Shown here piece after piece: positions 1 through 11,934 of a stretch of 64,000 nt of DNA. The notes below the pieces were generated by a model. It had not been told where the DNA came from. It saw only the letters and a program-made list of their open reading frames with translations, and searched no databases. The position numbers and the translations under genes were made by a program. Location of the stretch: contig OZ010586.1 of the NCBI GenBank assembly GCA_963932145.1, forward strand, positions 68,503,254 to 68,567,253, in the 5' to 3' direction. How positions within the stretch are numbered: position 1 is the stretch's first letter; each line of letters begins with the position of its first letter. This DNA is from Acanthosepion lycidas (Eukaryota; Mollusca; Cephalopoda; Sepiida; Sepiidae).

Positions 1-240
1 CCTATGACGCAATCTCCATTAATCTTGTTTCGACTTACGTCGTTTGCTTCGTACATAAGACGACGTTGGTCAGGTTCTGGTTGTACATCATATTGGATTG
101 TTATACATTCGTTCTCTTTCGTTTGTGTTGTGCTTGTTGAAACTTATTGACCTTCATTATGACTACCAAGTGCAGTGTAACCTCTACTAATGCAGATGCA
201 TCGGAGAAAAGGAAAGCCATGAACAAGGAACATTAGCGCC
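1..240 (+). mobile_element. pogo/Tigger-like DNA transposon, 5' part only
   Basis: The first ~150 bases carry ACGTCG/CGACGT-rich sequence like the ends of pogo/Tigger elements. They are followed by a short open frame from 159 to 236 that begins MTTKCSVTSTNADASEKRK and stops at TAG. That start resembles the N-terminus of CENP-B/jerky-type transposases, where a lysine/arginine-rich run precedes the DNA-binding helices. The frame stops after 25 residues and no DDE core follows, so this is a relic or an internally deleted copy. The element may begin outside the window. The family call rests on resemblance only. Confidence 0.35.
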
Positions 241-579
241 GAACATTAGCGTATTGCTCAAATGTCGTTTCGAACATGGACATATATGTATACATATTGC
301 GTTACTCTGTCAAAGATAAGGTGGTGGATTCCCTATAAAAAATCATGTTTGTTTTTCTTTTTTTCTACAGAGTTGCTGCTGCTTCTGAGTACTGCAAGAT
401 AGACAAGATGTTATGCTTCATAATTTCATCTACCTAGGGACAATAACATCACATCGCAATGAATATACAAGCAGCTTAAAACAATATCATTATATGTATT
501 ATTTTCATTTCATTATATGAATTATATTTATATTCTCCATGTGTATTTAGTCCTAATTATGTCATAGAAATGTCCTAGA

Positions 580-1090
580 TTATTATTTGTTTGTTTGTTT
601 GTTTGTTTAGGTTTTATGGCATATCAACCACTGTGGGTTATTTAATGCCAAATCCAGTTTATATGAATTTTAAATGCCTATTTTGTATAGAATAAAAAAC
701 GTATATTCCTTTACTACAAAAAAACAAACTTAGAGCTGGCAACATTATTGTTTCAAAAACTTAGAGCTGGCAACATTATTGTTTCAAAAACTTAGAGCTG
801 GCAACATTATTTTTCTGAAAACATTATCTGAGACATTGCTGTTGGATGCAGTTTATCGCAATACCCAGGACGCGGATGTAGTTTACCGTCATACCCAGGA
901 CGTGAGCAAAATCTGGAAAACTAGGAGTTCACTATTTACCCATAGCTGGGACCCTAACAGGTGCTACCACCCCGGGTCAAGGTGGACCTGGGAACACCAG
1001 CAATTAAGAGGTGGTTCCACGCCCCTCAAAACCTCCAGATCAGAGGCCTTGCTGTTGGATGCAATTTAACGTCATACCCAGGACGCCTCA
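580..1090 (+). repeat. Dispersed SINE-like repeat, family A (copy 1)
   Basis: It starts with a GTTT run and the phrase GGTTATTTAATGCC, and ends with a block from 943 to 1085 rich in short GC words, ending in CATACCCAGGA. Related copies lie at 14.7, 15.8, 48.8 and 55.7 kb, and together they define the family. The 3' block GATGCAGTTTATCGxxATACCCAGGA occurs three times here (about 847, 873 and 1059), so the tail has been duplicated. The TTAA at 1004-1007 is the unoccupied counterpart of the site holding a MITE in the 48.8-kb copy. No protein is encoded. Confidence 0.6.
727..811 (+). repeat. 31-bp tandem repeat, three units
   Basis: The unit AACTTAGAGCTGGCAACATT plus ATTGTTTC recurs at a 31-base period (TAGAGCTGGC at 731, 762 and 793). 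It lies inside family A copy 1. Confidence 0.85.
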
Positions 1091-1428
1091 TTGGTGGTGG
1101 TGGGGATCTTATCCCTCTTCAGAGGTGCAGTCGGCGTATTCTAAAGCCCCAGCCGACAGGGCCGCCTAGATTATTACTCTACTATTATCTTAGCAAAGGT
1201 GAGTTACGGAAGTGCTTATTCACGGAAAATCGTAGGTACGTATCGACTTACACGGAAAATCGCATAAACCTTAATATTTCTGCTATTCAATGTGTGTGAT
1301 ATGTTTAACCTTCGAGTTGTGTAAGGGCATTTTCATCGAAGGTGAAACTATACAGGTACAAATCAACTTGCAGATAATAAATTTCACAAAATATGCGCGC
1401 ATAGTGATATATAGAGCAGACTCTTAAG

Positions 1429-1529
1429 AAGAAAATCACGTTTTATCTGGAAGAAAATCACGTTTTATCTGGAATAAAATCCCGTTTTATCTGGAAGAAA
1501 ATCCAGTTTTATCTGGAAGAAAATCCAGT
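1429..1529 (+). repeat. 22-bp minisatellite, about 4.5 units
   Basis: The unit is GAAAATCACGTTTTATCTGG plus two bases, at an exact 22-base period from 1429. Later units change CACG to CCCG or CCAG. Its length is not a multiple of three and no frame runs through it. Confidence 0.85.
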
Positions 1530-1539
1530 AGTCAGTTTT

Positions 1540-3440
1540 TGTTCATATTAAACGTATTTCTGTTGAGTTTCTTTTTAAATACACACAAAAGAAAACAAAT
1601 TAAGGAATTCAACCATTATTTCTTTTAGATTCTAAATAAATAGTGAATGAAATGAAAACTGTATTTAAAAAGGTAATGAATAATTTGCAATCGTTTACAA
1701 GAAGAAAAAAGACAAGCAGAGTTCTTGTTTCCATTGAACGAATAGTAATAAATTCCAGAAACAGACAGAACCATTTACGATAAAATCAACGTTCGACTAC
1801 CGTTTGCGAAAAGCACTAATGTGATACTATCGTTGGCGCGTTAAAACGGAAGAAAGTTTTGTTAAAACATAAGATAGTGTTATATACTGAGAGACATTGA
1901 AACGAGAAGGGTTAATACTGAATACCTGTGAGAAGAATTGCGAATTTAATTCACACATAAACGACTTGAATTGTATGTCGAGCAGTTTGAACAATGGAAA
2001 AGTGACACAAACTTAGCGGGCAATAGTGATTCACATGTGTTCTACGCAGCTGAAAATGCAAGCCGTAAAGCGAAAATTTCATTTTTCGTAAACAAGGAAT
2101 TTGGAGTTGATTCCCTTGGTCGAAAGATGATTTACAATACCAGGAGGGGGTGGATAAGCCACCCACGCTTCCTGAGGATATTTAGTGAGAGGTAATAATA
2201 TGAGAGAGTGGAAGAAGGGAATTCCCCAGAATTATCGAATTCTCTTACTTCGCCATAAATACAAATGCGCGAAGCGAATTAGGCAGAAGAGAGAAGAGGC
2301 GAGACTAAAGACAGGAGAGAAGGCCATGTGATTATCTGCCAACGAAAGCCTCCGACTTCAGACTTGTGCCAAACTTTACTAACAACAGCAAACCAGATTT
2401 TGCCAAGTCAACAACGATAATATCACTTCCGACTTTAGACGCTGGTTGGGCTGATAATTACATGCGAACTCTGATGTAAACCAATTATTGTACAAAGGAC
2501 TGATATATAAAAAAAAAACAGTATTTACTTTTTGTTCGATTTATTGGAGTGTTATTTTTTCCTTGTACGTCATCGCCCTGCTTGGATAAGCCCAACACGA
2601 AAATACCTGCGACGATTCGATCTTAACTGCCTTATGATGACGTCGGATATGGTTAGCTCTGAATCGAAGCGATCTTCATCGATCAGTCGCGGTTTTTGAA
2701 GTCTTAGACAACCGGTTATGGTGTTGTACTATTACAGTAGTGACGGAATTACATTGCCATATAAACAAAAGAAAACAATAATTAGTGTGGTGATTCGGCA
2801 CACAAGAAATGAAAGACTCTTACTCGATGTGAAATTAAAGAGAAAAATATTTACAATTAAATTTAAATTGGGAATGAAAAAAAGAGTATATCTTGCTGAA
2901 AATATTCTAATGAAAATTAAGCCAGAGTAAAGAGATAATATTCATATGAAAATTAGGACAAACAATTGATAACATAAAAATAGTCTTAAAGGGACTCATG
3001 GAAAGCTCTGTAGAAGTTATGAAATTTAGACCTGTCTTGAGTTTAAGTCAAACGTTGCAGTCGGGAAGAATGTTGTGGACGACGAAGGTCGAAAGAAGTG
3101 GATATTTTTCGTAGCAGCGATGTGACGAAAGTTTGATCTGTGTCTCTTTGGAGTTTGTTTCGGAAGGAATTTTTTAGTTCTTCGGTTGTTCGCAGTTTCA
3201 AGTGTTAACTCTTAAGACTGTTTCCTTGTCGGTTTGACTATCATACCGACGAACCATGAATGAGCAGTGATTTACACCGGCGAGCGACCTTGCTTATATT
3301 TAGGTCGCCATGATGATTCTGATACCATTTCAAATAATGGCGGGTTTAAAATCCTGGCTTCTGATTATCGAACAAACACAAAGGAACATTTTTTCTTCTC
3401 AGTTTTTTTTTTCTAAAATTTTATTGTGACACAAAAAATA
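1540..3440. other. No recognised gene or repeat
   Basis: A mixed-composition stretch without a match to the repeat families seen elsewhere. A 74-codon open frame at 1971-2195 ends just before GGTAATAAT and has ordinary amino-acid composition, but nothing in it was recognised. The part from 2570 to 3360 is less AT-rich than its surroundings. Confidence 0.4.
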
Positions 3441-3449
3441 GGCTTACAT

Positions 3450-3451
<2 letters not shown>

Positions 3452-3514
<63 letters not shown>
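3452..3514. repeat. (TA)n microsatellite
   Basis: An uninterrupted TA run of about 31 units. Confidence 0.98.
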
Positions 3515-3517
<3 letters not shown>

Positions 3518-3572
3518 CATCCGGTGACATCATTAGTTATTAAAGTTTTCGCCTTTAGGTAGGGGTAAGTGG

Positions 3573-3847
3573 TATAGAAGGTTAATTTGAAGTGTAATAC
3601 CTGCGCTCAGTTCACATTAAAAATTTTCAGAATACTTACATTTATGTATGCAAACAACGCCAGTAATGGCTGCCCGCGACGCGAATGAATCCGAACTTTC
3701 ACTGTTGATAACTCCAAAACGGTAGATTTTATCAAATTTATCAAACCAGATTCGAATGGAACATGTACAATTACACATAAATGTAACTATTCTGGAAATT
3801 TTTAATGCGACCTGAGCGCGGATGCTAAACTGTAAATTAACCGTATA
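3573..3847. mobile_element. Inverted-repeat (foldback) MITE-like element
   Basis: Two imperfect inverted arms of about 74 bases enclose about 130 bases. The left arm (3573-3646) runs from TATAG through TTAATTT, GCGCTCAG, CATTAAAAATTT and ACATTTATG. The right arm (3776-3847) carries the reverse complements in order. No coding capacity is present. It could be a MITE of a DNA transposon. No clear target duplication was found, so the superfamily is unknown. Confidence 0.7.
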
Positions 3848-4036
3848 GAATTGTATTTTGTTTCATACATTTTTATGTACTACTTATTAAGTAAGTCTTT
3901 TTAAATGAAAGGATTAAATTAAATTTTCGATGGAGGGTTTTTTGGGTTGATGTTTTTTTTTTTTTTTTATTAAAGCATGATATTAAAGTTGTTATTGTGG
4001 TTTAAGAAATTCAGTTCAATTCTTAGGTTTAGTGTT

Positions 4037-4800
4037 AATATTGCCTTTTCTTGCTGATCTCGAAAAGGACTTCCAATATGTGGTTAACTGGGACAGGAAA
4101 TGGCTTGTAAATTTTAATGCCTCCAAAACGAAATTGCTCCCCTTTACCCACCACAGAGAACCCTCCCTGCTACCCATCAAAATGGCTGATTCCCAACTCC
4201 TCGCTTCGTTACGTCTGCTTCGTCACACGGTGTCCACTGACATGAGGTGGAATAAATACACTGAATCAATAGCTTCATCTACCCCAAGGATAGTTGGTTC
4301 TCTGTGTCACGCCAGAAAGTTTTTTCTCGTCTGAGTATATCCTTCAAATCTATAAATCAACCATCCGTCCTTGCATGGGATATTACTGTCATATATAGTC
4401 TGGTGCTCCCACTGTACGTCTCGAGGTCCTCGACAAAATCAATATGCAAGATGACAGGTCCTGATCTGGCATCTAGTCTACAATCACTCTCTGTTTCTTC
4501 CACAAGTATTTTTATGGCAACTGTTTCGACGAGCTACTTCCGCTGTTTCCCGGACTGCATGAATTTAAGCGAGCTACCAGGCTGGACTCTCGGTCCCACC
4601 CTTTCCCTGTCAAAATGGTTAAATGTAACCGTCTCTTCTACTCAATCAGCTTTTATCCCGCACTTTCCGTCTGTGGAATTCCCTTCTTCTTACTTGCTTC
4701 TTCGATGACTATAATCTTCAAATATTCAAGTGTAACGTCAATCGACATCTCACACACTCAGCTTGTTCCCTGTCCCTGTATCCTTTCCCCAAATTTACTT
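4037..4800 (+). pseudogene. Jockey/CR1-like LINE reverse transcriptase, C-terminal part, broken
   Basis: The translation holds the family's C-terminal landmarks in order: VNWDRKWLVNFNASKTKLL, STDMRWNKYTESIA, GPDLASSLQSLS, FMATVSTSYF and LSLSKWLNVTVSSTQS. The order is right but the frame changes near 4310 and again near 4500, so it cannot make enzyme. The N-terminal endonuclease and the catalytic palm are missing, as expected for a 5'-truncated LINE insertion. It ends against the long inverted repeat that starts near 4880. Confidence 0.85.
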
Positions 4801-4877
4801 AACTGCGATATTTTTGGCTACGATAATCGTGACATCAATTTTTCGGCAAATTTGGACAAAAATCGCAGTGTCGGAAG

Positions 4878-5822
4878 AACGTTTTTCCCTTGACACCGCT
4901 ATTATATTAATTAGCTTCACTCCCCGGCAATGTTTATTGTTTTCAAAAGCGATGATTAGAATTGTAATAAAGCCTAAACATATGAAAGAGAATTTATACA
5001 TATGCTTTGTTCTTGAGAATTGACAACGAAAATAATAAATACTATTTATTTATTAGATTGTTTATTGAAATGGTTGGCAAAACATCGGCTAATCGAGGAT
5101 TTCCTTAGAGTTGGTTCGCATATTTTAATAATTAGGAAATGTTTATAAATTAATGAATAAAAAATTGTTTTCATATGTCGAAAAAATCTCGAGCCAAGAC
5201 AAAAAAGAAAAAAAAAAAAAAAGAAAAAAAAAAAAAAAGAAAAAAAAATCCGTGACGGTGCAGGCCAGGGAAATGAGCAAAGGTACTTACTTTAAGTTGC
5301 GAAAAAAATATCCACTTCCGCGACGTAGCTTCTCCGTCAGATAACTTACGTCGTATAACAAAAGAAAAAAAATGGGGAAAAAAAAATTTCCTTTATATAA
5401 TCACTTCAATAATCACATGATAACAAGTCACTAGACTTTGTAAGTATAAAAAAAATTGGTAAAAAGGTAACAACTTTTAATGTCCAGAACAACAACACAG
5501 GTAAGTACCTTTCTCCTCTTACATGAGTCGTCAAGTTTTCCACACATCTTTATTTCTTTATAATTTGGTAAATGATGAATATTGCATTAGTTTTTGGAAT
5601 ATTGTAAATATAAAATTATTCTTGTAAATAAACAATCTAATAAATAAATAGATAAATAAATAAATAAAGTGTTTAATATTTTTGTTGTAAAAAAAAAAAA
5701 TGTAAAAATTTACTTTCATCATATATTTAGGTTTTATTACAATTCTAATCACCGCTTAAAAATCATTGCCGAGGAGTGAAAGTTGTTAAAATATTAGCAG
5801 CTGTCAATGGAAAAACGTCCAT
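4878..5822. mobile_element. Element with long inverted repeats, unclassified
   Basis: The left arm (about 4878-5069) and right arm (about 5619-5822) are inverted copies. Shared landmarks include ACGTTTTTCC, TTGACA, CACTCC, CGGCAATG, GATTAGAATTGTAATAAA and TTTATTAGATTGTTTAT. Similarity seems to fade outward to about 4830 and 5870. The 550 bases between include an A/AAAG-rich tract at 5203-5249 and show no protein match. It could be a DNA transposon with long TIRs or two inverted copies of one repeat. Confidence 0.65.
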
Positions 5823-5989
5823 TTGAAACTCAGTATTTTAGTTCTTTTTACTGGCACAAAGTCCAAGTTTGTCACATTTTTATTCACTTGGAATTCTACT
5901 TTGGAAACTGGGTGGCGATATGTAATACAAACAAATCATACATGTTAGCAGTGATGGCATCATACCAGTTCGCGCGAAACAATTCTTAA

Positions 5990-6960
5990 AATTATAACAA
6001 CCGGTTTTTGGATCATTCAAAAATATACTTATATGTTATTAGTCGATATATAATGGCTAAAAATATAATTAATACGATTGCTGTATATTCTGCATAGGCT
6101 GAAAAGATTTTTTTGTGATTAACGTAATTTATTCTGACAAAAGATAGCGCTAAAAATGTGGCAAATCTTCTAGTCATAAATTTCATAGGCCTTCCATTGG
6201 ATCTTTGAGATTGCAGAAATTCAGTCCGAATGTGGCTAAAAAAACCCATAACACAGCTGATGACACTAGAATAAAAAAAACATCATATTTCTGAACAGAA
6301 ACGCGATGAGAACAGAATTACAATCTGGAAAAATCCTAATAAATAAATGTTTTCTATTAAATTATCATAATGCTTTAATTCTTTTTGATACTATATAAAA
6401 TGATTTGTTTCCATTCTCAGAGTGAAAAGAAAATAAGCAGAATAGGTTCCTGGAGATTGCCTGACTTTATAGAACTGGTTCCTGGAAATTTGGGATGGTA
6501 TTACTGGATATTAGCATTGTCCACCAAAATGTTATGGTTTTATTGTTTGCATTTTCTGATGAATCATCTTTCTAAAGTTATAAGTGAATAATCTTGCAAG
6601 TTTCACAACTATAAAATATCTTAACAACTATAAAAATTATCCTATAACAATCATAAGCATGAATACAGATCATTATTTAAAGAAGTAAGAGGGTACAAAT
6701 GAAAAAGTTTCAAAGTGAACAAGAGAGCATTTTCTTTCTTTCGTCCATCCAGCGTCTTTAATATATCTTTCTTTTACGTCTTTCCTAGCAATAAAAAACG
6801 GAACTGTCCATTATTTATATGAAGGTATGAAATTAGTTTAATGGTTTAATGGACGTATACCCCTGAATGAGGCTAGCCGGAAGTTAACAAGTGTTAAGGA
6901 CTTACTTTCTCTCTCTGCTGTTGCTATATCCAGAAGTAGTGAGCAAAGGAACAAGCAAAA
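5990..6960. other. No recognised feature
   Basis: AT-rich sequence with only short chance open frames. Nothing matched the repeat families of this window. Confidence 0.4.
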
Positions 6961-7011
6961 TTATAATCTTTTTCTTCTATGTGCCGTGTCCTTTCGCGAT
7001 GACTTACTGTT

Positions 7012-8010
7012 TCCTTTCGTTCATGTTTCCTTTCTCTTTTCAAAATAATGTCATTTATAGTTTTATTCACCTGATAGTCTTACCATATGTTTTTAAGATC
7101 GGTTCGCGTTTAAAGTGTTCTCTGCGCAAGTTTTTGTCTAAGTGATTGTTTTCATTTCCCTGACCACCCTTCTTTTCTTCCTGTGTATGTTCGATCATGG
7201 CGCTCCACAACCTTCTATCCATTGTAGCTCTCAGTAACGTCTGTCTTTTTTGCTATCCCTTCCACCAACCCGTTCCACAATCCATTCGCACAAGTTCGTC
7301 AGGTAGGTAGGACACTGTTTCCCGATGTCCTTTTATTCCCGTAAGTGTTAAATTTTCAAATCCTCTTTATTCATTATACGTCCAAGAAATTTCAACTGTT
7401 TTTTTCCCCTGGTAATGAGTATATGCCTGTTTTCATTTTCCTTCGTTGCTTGCTCTCTCCGTCCATTGTATTCTGTGTATTCTTCCGTAGAATCACATTT
7501 CTGTTGCTTCCTCTCTAGATCTGTGAAGAAAATATCCAGTATTCACTGCCATACAAGAGGAATGGTATCATAGAATCTTAGCAATCTTTCTTTTGTTTCT
7601 AACGGAATAATCACTTTTCTTTGCTTAACCTTTAGAATTGAACTTTTAATATATGAACGTACTATCGGATTTCGGTGTTACATTTTCCATCCTCTGTTAA
7701 AACACTTCCCTATTGTGTAAACTTCTGTACTTGCTTAATGTTGACATCTTCCATTCGTAGTTCGCACCATGGGCTTTTTTTCATTTACTGGCAACCATAT
7801 ATTTGGTATTTTTACAATTGATGCTTATCCTTTCGTTTCGCTTTCCTTTATTAACTTGTCCAGGAGTTCTTGTAGTTTTCCTTTTGTGATTACCATCAAC
7901 AGGTCCTTCGGGATAGCCTCGATGTCGAAGTTGGATACATCCGGTGACAAACCCATCTTTGTCTTATGCCTCTTTCTATTTTTGTGTACTTTTTAAACAT
8001 TGCAAGGCAT
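7012..8010 (-). pseudogene. RTE-like LINE reverse transcriptase C-terminus plus 3' UTR, broken
   Basis: Read on the minus strand, the block at 7150-8010 carries the RTE-like C-terminal region, whose end (ATCGAACATACACAG sense side) encodes the W-x-A-M-I-x-H-like terminus. Stops and frameshifts interrupt it throughout. Bases 7012-7140, downstream of the stop on this strand, match 63354-63482 next to another minus-strand RTE copy, so they are probably a 3' UTR of one subfamily. The 5' part, including the endonuclease, is absent. Confidence 0.7.
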
Positions 8011-8325
8011 CCAACAAGAATGGGATTACTACGGTTGTAATCACCTGACAGATTAGTTGGTTGAATGCTGTTGAGGAACAATACGTTCATTGAGATATAT
8101 CTACTAAGCTTAGCCTAATCTGGTCCATGACCACAGGTATGGAGTACTCAGTGAAATTCAATCCTCTCTAACGTAATAATGATCGGAGAGACTAATTTGC
8201 TTAAAATTACTCCATTGCAAAGCAATCTATTCAAGCAGATTATTAGCCTGATCAACAAAGATTCTCACCTGTGCCAAATATAAATTAAAATCTCGTTATC
8301 TACCGTATTTTTAATTGTTCTTCTA

Positions 8326-8440
8326 GTATTCTTTCTCCTTAATAATGTTTCTTTCTTTTTTCTTATACTTTCACACTCAGTAACTCTTTGTGTCTTTGTG
8401 GCTATATCACCTAGCATGGGGAAATGATTAAAAACATATT
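8326..8440 (+). pseudogene. Jockey/CR1-like LINE 3' end
   Basis: It resembles the tail of the LINE copies at 23.2 and 28.9 kb: a TTTCTTTTTTCTTATACTTTC-like stretch, then CACTCAGTAAC, TGTGTCTTTGTGGC and a short A-rich end. Only the extreme C-terminus and tail remain. Confidence 0.45.
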
Positions 8441-8644
8441 AGTAGTTGTGGAATCCTTAATCGGAGGAACTTAAAGGCAAAAATCATTGTAACTACCCGA
8501 AAAAAATTAATTTAATTTTCGTATATTAATTTTTATGTCCGTCTCATCAGACCAAACCATACTTCAAATTTTCCTACCTGTCTATTCACGTTACCTGCTT
8601 ATAACAAACCGAGGTTTTAATTTAAACTCCTAATTTATCTGTAA

Positions 8645-8672
8645 AAAAAAAGAGAGAGAGAGAGAGAAAAAA
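8645..8672. repeat. (GA)n tract
   Basis: A short AG run inside an A-rich stretch. Confidence 0.9.
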
Positions 8673-9129
8673 AGAGATAATTTTGTCATAACGCAAGCGG
8701 ATTTATTGTGAATTCCTAGTCAAGGCCGAGAACGGATCAAGTCGGCTGACCTACATTTAATGAATTGCTCCCGATTTACCCCAGTTCCACAACTGAGCCT
8801 CGATTTGGATACCAGCCAAAAATAAAAAAATAAAAAATTAAAAAAAAATCTCCAAACTCCAATTCAGATCTCAGAAGTTGCTCTTCTAACGCTGACGGCT
8901 CTTTTAATAGTGTACTGTGTGAGGGAGAGATTTGAACATATTTCCTTGACGAAAACTTGACATCACGCATTCCACTGGCTTGCAAGAAGTAAGCCAACTA
9001 GAAAGGAAAATACCAAAACAATCATACAGAACTGGAGGAAATTAAAAAGCAAAGGAAAAAAAAAGAACAAATTTAAAATCAAAAAACAGGAGGCGCCATG
9101 TCACGGTCACAGTGGCAAATCATTCCCAT

Positions 9130-9375
9130 TCCCTCTGTATTCATTTGATAAGGAGCCAGTTTCACTCAGCTTCTTCCCCAAAACTCTTTCTTTATTGAAC
9201 AGTCTCCCGAGTGGATACTTACCTGACAAATACAATCTTGGTCTCTTCAAGCCCAGTGTTAACCGATATTTTTCCTACTCGTTCTTATAATATGAATTTC
9301 GTAATTCCTCCTTCTCTCTCTTACAACAATCTCACTCAGTAACAATCTACCTTGAGTGAACTTTGGGTCTTGTAT
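9130..9375 (+). pseudogene. Jockey/CR1-like LINE reverse transcriptase C-terminal fragment
   Basis: The plus-strand translation contains SLLNSLPSGYLPDKYNLGLF followed by the NRY motif, the terminal signature of the Jockey/CR1-like enzyme. The sequence then runs to a CTCAGTAAC tail. Only about 60 codons are readable. Confidence 0.65.
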
Positions 9376-9892
9376 TGTGTGTACCATCAGCAAATAAAGG
9401 CAATTTAAAAAATCCGCTGCGCATGAAAAATTTATTTCAGAAATACTAAAAAAACAACAAAAAAAACTAAAAATTACCAAAAGAGAAAACACAATATACA
9501 CTTTCTGAAACTATTAATTTGTTTTCGTTTTAAACAGCGCTTGTAGTCACCTGTACGGACGTGCGTGTTTACATTGTTGCTTTTGATTATTTGTACAATG
9601 AATTCCAGCTGTGTTCATCCTTTTTTAATGGTATGTATTAAGGAATCCCAAGCAACCGTGCATAGCTTTATATTCTGCCGGAAGGAACCGATCTACGTGA
9701 TTCGGGACATTTGGTAAAGCCAGAAGCTGTAGCCAGTCATAACGAACTATAAGCTTCTAACCCTTGCTCCTTAGTGTCTCTTTGTGATTTACAAAGCGAC
9801 CTTACATGGTCGATTTTTTTTCTTAAACTATCGCCTATTTCAATCAATTACTCTTGAGACTATTTAAGCTTCGAGAATTAGGTCGGCTGTTC

Positions 9893-9951
9893 ATGGCTTC
9901 TAATATCAACAAACAATATGGATACGTACCGATTTCAGGTGACCAAGACGG
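9893..9951 (+). CDS. Candidate first coding exon of a host gene
   Basis: An ATG at 9893 opens 19 codons beginning MASNINKQYGYVPISG, then meets G|GTGAGT with the donor at 9952-9957, close to the animal consensus. An in-frame TAA at 9824 lies upstream, so the frame starts within this exon. The 330 bases before it contain none of the window's repeat families, which is unusual here and fits a 5' UTR or promoter. A hydrophilic start ending in GDQDG would suit a cytosolic N-terminus, for example of a membrane transporter, but that is a guess. If real, the exon ends in phase 2. No partner exon was identified; a pyrimidine-rich CAG acceptor at 15602 is phase-compatible but opens only a very short frame. 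A chance ATG plus donor remains quite possible. Confidence 0.3.
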
Positions 9952-9959
9952 GTGAGTAC

Positions 9960-11930
9960 ACTTGAGATTCTTTCATAGTGAATACAGCTTTTGAAGTTAA
10001 ATGTCTAATCTTGACAGAAAAATAAAAATAGATTTAGAAATCTAAAAAAAGATTTATTAAGTTGCAAATTGTGCATTGAATCAAATGCATCAATATGTCT
10101 TTCAAATCTGTTGTGATTTTTTTTTTATTTTTGAATTCATCTTCGAAAAAGGTTCTATTTTTTATTATGTTAACTTATGCAGTTTGTTTCCAGAAGGTTT
10201 GGAAAACAGTGGAACTAGTATTTACAATGTATGTACGTATAAAATAAACTATTCCATATTTCGAAGAATTTTGGAAATAATTTCCATGTAGAGTTTACTG
10301 CATATACTTGTTTGAGGTGACCATAACTTTTATTTGCTTCAATAGATTCTTTTAGATCACTGTCTAATGTAAATTTTGATACGGAAAAAAAAATTCAACC
10401 GAAAGGTGAATTGGCCTAAAATTTGTGATCCTTACAACAAAGATAACATTAGTCCGAATGTAAATAATATAAATACATTCGTCGTATTTTTAAATTAAAA
10501 TTTAAATGCTTTACAATGTGAATTAAATCCAAATTTTCTACTCTTTAATATGAAATGTAAAGAGCATTTCGAAGAACACTGGAGTCAGAAAATTGGCCCC
10601 CTATTTCCAAACCAGACTTATTTTCTTTGGGTTATCCGCGCATGCGCATGCATATATCTAAAAGCAAATTTTTCTTAGGAAAATGCAAATATGTGTAATT
10701 TATCAAAGACGAAAATTAAATTTGAAATCATGCCAATACAAAAACAGAGGAATTTGTGTAAAGACATTTGTGTTAATACTGGTTCAGTTTGAGCCAAATT
10801 TTCATAAAAATGAGTTCACAGGGCTAATGATATATAATCTTGACGATATTAATGCTGCAATTCTAGCGTAAAATATTTAATGTAATGGTAATATTAATCA
10901 TTTCCTTATAAGGAAACATTCTGAATTCTTAAATCGAATGGCCAGAAGTCTTTATCAAGTCTTTTTCTTAAAATATTTTTCCAATATTCTTAGTCTTTTG
11001 TGTGTGGAACGTCAACATTTTTCTGGTCATTATTTTCCACTGGAGTTGCCATGTGCTATCCATTTTAGTTATTGCTGCCGTTAAAAATTCGTCAAGCGAT
11101 GTGGTTTCTTTTATTCTTTGTTTGTGATTCTGTAACTTCAGTCTATGAGGTTCAAAGAAGGATGATCCTCTCTAAAATTTCATTCGCTCGAAGCCAGTTT
11201 AATCAAAGTGGTTGTATTCAATACAGACATCTCTAAACGAGTTTGGTTCCTTGCATAACATCCATATCAAAGTCTCGGTCTGACGAGGCTATTTCAGAAT
11301 ATGACTCAAGTTCTTATGTATAAGAATATTAAATAAAATAGTATAAAATCACTTAAAAAAAAAGCTCACGCTTTTAAGCTTTGTCATTAATAGTTTTAAG
11401 ACATTATTAATGGTAGACATACGTTTATCTCGCGAGATAAATGTATCGCTATGTTTGGTCATGATTCAGTTCTTTGGTGATGAAAATGGAGTGACCTCTC
11501 CAGGGTACATGGAGAATATGCGCTGCACAGTCAAGATTACATAGCTCCACTCTCGGCTGTACCGACAAGATCCAAAGGAACACAGGGCATTATATTTGGG
11601 GTCGTGGGCGCCATTATGCTGTGATGTCATGTGTCTGGGATCATACTTAAGGTTGCTCATGACTCAAGACAGATTAAATTCTTTGGTTATTTTGTCAATA
11701 GACAATGATCTTGTAAAGATGAGTTTAGAAAGTGACATAAGATTTTCAGATCTTAAAATTTGATCTTGATCTTGATCTTCCTAGATCAAGTGTAGAAAAA
11801 TATTTTAAGTAGGATGATGAATGCTTTCTTTAGTTTATATTAAATCGTATATTGTAATAAACTCATTATTCTACATTTTCAGTTTTTTCTCCTCGGGAAA
11901 ATTTAAACAAATATATATTTGTAAGGACGT
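9960..11930. other. Low-repeat, gene-poor stretch
   Basis: Apart from short open frames, nothing was recognised. It contains GCGCATGCGCATGC near 10628, which fits the NRF1 consensus, and an 18-base palindrome at 11424. If the exon at 9893 is real, this would be the start of its intron. Confidence 0.4.
11424..11441. promoter_or_regulatory. Perfect palindrome with TCTCGCGAGA core
   Basis: TTTATCTCGCGAGATAAA is a perfect 18-base palindrome. Its core TCTCGCGAGA is a known animal promoter motif bound by Kaiso-type factors. No gene start is visible beside it, so its function here is unproven. Confidence 0.3.
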
Positions 11931-11934
11931 CGAA

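Noticed and set aside
1971-2195. A 74-codon frame ending near GGTAATAAT
   Set aside because: The composition is plausible, but there is no homolog recognised, no start context and no second exon.
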